From assembly GCF_000472785.1 (NCBI RefSeq), contig NZ_AXAL01000032.1, positions 1 to 64,000 of the forward strand: a DNA stretch of 64,000 nt, read 5' to 3'. The notes under the pieces were generated by a model that had not been told where the DNA came from, did not search any database, and worked only from the letters and a program-made list of their open reading frames with translations. Made by a program: the position numbers and the translations under genes. Shown one piece after another: positions 61,725 through 64,000 of the stretch (position 1 is the stretch's first letter; every line of letters begins with the position of its first letter). The stretch comes from Mesorhizobium loti CJ3sym. Lineage in GTDB: Bacteria > Pseudomonadota > Alphaproteobacteria > Rhizobiales > Rhizobiaceae.

Positions 61725-62659
61725 CGGCGCTCGATGCTCCTGATCTCGGCAGTCAGATCGCGGATGATCCTGGCGGGCGATCTCAATTCGCGCATCGCGG
61801 CCCTGTAGCCCGCCGCCCGTTCCTCAAGGGCTGGCATTGCCTGGAAAACATCCCTGGCAAGGTCGAACCCGCGCGCGGTGTAGGGCTGAAAATACCGCCC
61901 CGCGGTCGCCTTCAACGAGTTTGCGGGCACGCCAACCGGCACACAGCCGGCATAGGCGCATTCGACATATTTCATCAGCTCGACATTATGGAGCGTCCCG
62001 CAGAGGAAGAAGTGGGTGAACTGCGAGGCAAGGCCGACGAAGCGCGCATGCGTGATGTCGTGACGCGGCGGTTTTCCATCCTCCGGATATCCGGGATGCT
62101 TGAGGTCGAAGAGGAACGGTCGCAACCAGGGAAACCGGGAACGCTTGCGACGCAAAGCATAGCGCACCGGATACAGGGTTTTGGAATTGCTGCCCGACAG
62201 GAAGATCTTGCGGCGGCGGCCAGCCAGGCGGACCTCAACCTCTCGCGAGGAATCGTAGGGATAGGGCAAGTGGACGACGCGAGAGACTTTCAGCGTCCTC
62301 ACGAAGGCCAGGAAGGGTCCCTCGGGATCGTAGGTCGTGGCATAGTGGACGCCGGGATGGTCGGCGCAATCGAAGATGAACCTGACACAGGGATTGGCCG
62401 TCTCCGGCATGTCCGGATCGCTGATCCGGAAGAAGAGCAGCGGCCTACGGCTGGCGGGAACCGCCAGATGCTTTTTGAGCACCTCGACATCGCCGGGTTC
62501 GAGACGATTGTCGACGATAGCGACCTCGCAATCGCCTTGGCCGATCTGACTGATCGGCCGGGCCTCCCACGACAACGGCCTGGCGAACGCTGGGCCGACA
62601 CCGGGATAGATCGCCTTGTCATAAGGATGCGTGTCGGAATGGAAATAGATGACCCGCAA
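61721..62659 (-). CDS. exostosin-like glycosyltransferase
   Basis: The protein of about 312 residues has a GT-B-like layout with a C-terminal donor-site region TLHNVELMKYVECAYAGCVP then VGVPANSL. This resembles exostosin-type and GT1-like transferases that select a glycan-modifying donor. N-terminal RVIYFHSDTHPYDKAIYPG begins the first strand. TTG at 62659 is chosen because CGGGGGAA lies upstream; another TTG at 62719 gives 20 more residues. It is coupled to the GT32-like gene by a 4-base overlap. Confidence 0.65.
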   Translation of the reverse strand: MRVIYFHSDTHPYDKAIYPGVGPAFARPLSWEARPISQIGQGDCEVAIVDNRLEPGDVEVLKKHLAVPASRRPLLFFRISDPDMPETANPCVRFIFDCADHPGVHYATTYDPEGPFLAFVRTLKVSRVVHLPYPYDSSREVEVRLAGRRRKIFLSGSNSKTLYPVRYALRRKRSRFPWLRPFLFDLKHPGYPEDGKPPRHDITHARFVGLASQFTHFFLCGTLHNVELMKYVECAYAGCVPVGVPANSLKATAGRYFQPYTARGFDLARDVFQAMPALEERAAGYRAAMRELRSPARIIRDLTAEIRSIERR

Positions 62660-62936
62660 AAGCAAATTCCCCCGAATTGCCCTGGGCACAGCAAACTGAA
62701 ACCTCCAACCGAAGGTCAATTACCCGCGGATTCTGTACGCTGCCGCGCGAGAGCCGGGCAACTGGAGATGCCGTATATCTCGAACAAGTGATCGAGGCCG
62801 TGGGCTTCCGAAAGTCCGGATTTGTTAAATATAGGTAAACAAGATTGTTTTAATTTATTGAAAATAAAGCACAAAATCGTCATTTTCGAATTTCGCGCAA
62901 TGTGCGTGCAATTTTCACCTGCGAGACATCAGGCGT

Positions 62937-63022
62937 CTTTCAGGTGACTGGTTGCGCGGCGCCCTGACCCCCTACCCGCAACTGGCGAACGCCAGTCAGG
63001 ACAGTGCAGCCATCCCTGAAAG
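62937..63022 (+). promoter_or_regulatory. structured leader with competing hairpins before the porin gene
   Basis: CTTTCAGG (62937-62944) pairs with CCTGAAAG (63015-63022), TGACTGG (62945-62951) with CCAGTCA (62992-62998), and TTGCG (62952-62956) with CGCAA (62977-62981). A perfect local hairpin, ACTGGC-GAAC-GCCAGT (62981-62996), competes with the second helix. It lies 90 bp upstream of the porin start, in a 400-bp gap whose first part (62820-62900) is AT-rich and probably contains the promoter. Confidence 0.55.
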
Positions 63023-63112
63023 ACACCGAAACGGAGCCCGGCCGCCCCAACGGCAGGCTCCCGGAAATTAACCTGCGTACCGATTTGCCGGATGCGCGTT
63101 TGTGTTGGAGTA

Positions 63113-63736
63113 ATGCTCGTGTCCTCTCAAGCAAAGATCGTCCTGACGGCGGCTACCCTAGCCATGTGCCTTCTCGGGCCGGCGATGGCCGCCGACCTTT
63201 CACCGACGTACAATGATCCCCCCGCCTTCCAGTGGAGCGGCGCCTATGTCGGCGTCCATGGCGGCACGGCGTTCACGAAGATGCCCAATCCGTTCGCCGA
63301 CCGAAACGGTTTCAGCGGCGGCGTTCAGGCCGGCTACAACCAGCAGATGGGCCCTGCCGTTCTCGGTGCCGAGATCGAGGGCTCGTATCTGGGCGGCGCC
63401 GAACACGATGTCCGCGGCGGCAAGATCAAGGAAAAATGGCGCGGGGCCGCCAAGGCCAAGGCAGGCGTGAGCTTCGACCAGACGCTGCTGTTTGGAACCG
63501 GCGGTGTTGCGCTGACCAAGTTCGACAAGGGTGACAACGTCAGCAGCACCGACGGATGGAAGGTCGGCTATCTCCTCGGCGCCGGCATCGAACAGGGCTT
63601 TGCCGGCGGGCTGTCGGCCAAGGTCGAGTACGACTATGTCCGCACCCCCGGCGTCGAGACGACATCGGCGCTTGGCACATCCAAGACGACGATCGGCAGC
63701 CATGAATTGAAGGCCGGCATCAACTACCGGTTCTAA
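63113..63736 (+). CDS. outer-membrane beta-barrel protein, Omp25/RopB-like
   Basis: The 207-residue protein has a signal peptide (KIVLTAATLAMCLLGPAMAA). An eight-strand barrel follows with the family features FQWSGAYVGVHGGTAF, GFSGGVQAGYNQQMGPAVLG and KVEYDYVRTPGVE. The final HELKAGINYRF ends in Phe, as outer-membrane porins do. Such proteins stabilise the envelope and are abundant in Rhizobiales. ATG at 63113 is close to GGAG; GTG at 63119 is also possible. Confidence 0.88.
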   Translation: MLVSSQAKIVLTAATLAMCLLGPAMAADLSPTYNDPPAFQWSGAYVGVHGGTAFTKMPNPFADRNGFSGGVQAGYNQQMGPAVLGAEIEGSYLGGAEHDVRGGKIKEKWRGAAKAKAGVSFDQTLLFGTGGVALTKFDKGDNVSSTDGWKVGYLLGAGIEQGFAGGLSAKVEYDYVRTPGVETTSALGTSKTTIGSHELKAGINYRF

Positions 63737-63743
63737 CGGACGA

Positions 63744-63783
63744 GCTGAATTGCGCGATGCCCTCCGGCTTCGCGCAATCCAGC
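63744..63783 (+). terminator. stem-loop after the porin gene
   Basis: TTGCGCGA pairs with TCGCGCAA inside a longer imperfect stem (GCTGAATTGCGCGA with TCGCGCAATCCAGC). It lies 8 bp after the porin stop. The T-run is short (GTTTCGG). It is probably the terminator. Confidence 0.6.
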
Positions 63784-63881
63784 GTTTCGGTATGCGCCGG
63801 TGCCAGAGACGGCTGGCCTTTTTCCGCAGCCGGCCCCGTTTGCGCGCTTCGTTGCAATGTCGATGCAATCTTCGCGATCTA

Positions 63882-64000
63882 GGGTCAGGACCTATTAAAG
63901 TTCTTGCGGAGACAGCAAACGGCTGATTCATTGGCGGTGCGAGGAGGCGCTGCAATGAGTGATTTGATCTGGCTGTCGGAGGCGCAGATGCGCCGGATCG
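63882..64000 (+). mobile_element. left end of an IS5-family element
   Basis: GGGTCAGGACCTATTAAAG (from 63882) matches the terminal inverted repeat style of IS5-group elements of Rhizobiales. A transposase start follows 55 bp later. The element continues past the window. Confidence 0.7.
63955..64000 (+). CDS. IS5-family transposase, N-terminal part only
   Basis: Fifteen codons are visible and read MSDLIWLSEAQMRRI, the typical beginning of IS5-family (IS427/IS1031-like) transposases. GAGGAGG lies 8 bases upstream. The rest runs off the window, so intactness cannot be judged. Confidence 0.75.
   Translation, partial: MSDLIWLSEAQMRRI

Overview
The window looks like a chromosome segment of a Mesorhizobium-type alphaproteobacterium (order Hyphomicrobiales). 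The evidence is the high-GC coding style, the rhizobial L-rhamnose locus order (rhaDI divergent from rhaR-S-T-P-Q-U-K), an ALA-synthase hemA preceded by a FixK/FNR box, Omp25/RopB-like porin architecture, and the intergenic palindromic repeats typical of rhizobia. No species is claimed.

Positions 1-21.8 kb form an accessory island. It is bracketed by same-orientation relics of IS3-family elements (86-630 and 21018-21619) and ends next to a degenerate 3' fragment of an initiator tRNA gene (21706-21736), possibly an old attachment site. The left part (0.7-6.7 kb) carries a two-gene kinase-like/helicase plus phospholipase-D operon that matches the Mokosh type I anti-phage system, with a divergent SLATT-domain membrane protein. 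The middle part (7.5-20.9 kb) is a cluster of mostly exported hydrolases that I cannot assign to a known system. It contains a caspase-like/GH25 lysozyme fusion, a Tat-exported GH25 lysozyme, a Tat-exported DUF1906 glycosidase-like protein, a membrane-anchored metallophosphoesterase, a two-motif PLD enzyme, a 17-residue tandem-repeat protein, small secreted unknowns, a DUF3800 protein and an S1/P1 nuclease. Six of these genes share an unusual G5-6A ribosome binding site, which suggests a common origin. This is my best candidate for an undescribed system.

From 22.2 kb onward the content is mostly core-like. It comprises a siderophore block (esterase, FhuB-type permease with a frameshift, FhuD-type binding protein), gamma-glutamyltransferase, the complete rhamnose catabolism and ABC uptake locus (except that the mutarotase gene rhaU is reduced to its last 25 codons), a D-amino-acid module (DadA plus a racemase fused to a degenerate arginase-like domain), galE, hemA, an aminotransferase, mscL, and a symporter-type hybrid histidine kinase with a LuxR-type response regulator 3 kb away. 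Between kinase and regulator lie a decayed divergent TetR/O-methyltransferase pair and an MFS exporter.

The right end holds DUF952-pyrD, a MATE exporter, a histone-deacetylase-like enzyme, two coupled glycosyltransferases, an outer-membrane beta-barrel protein with a strongly structured upstream region, and the left end of an IS5-family element running off the window. No rRNA gene, intact tRNA gene or CRISPR array was found.
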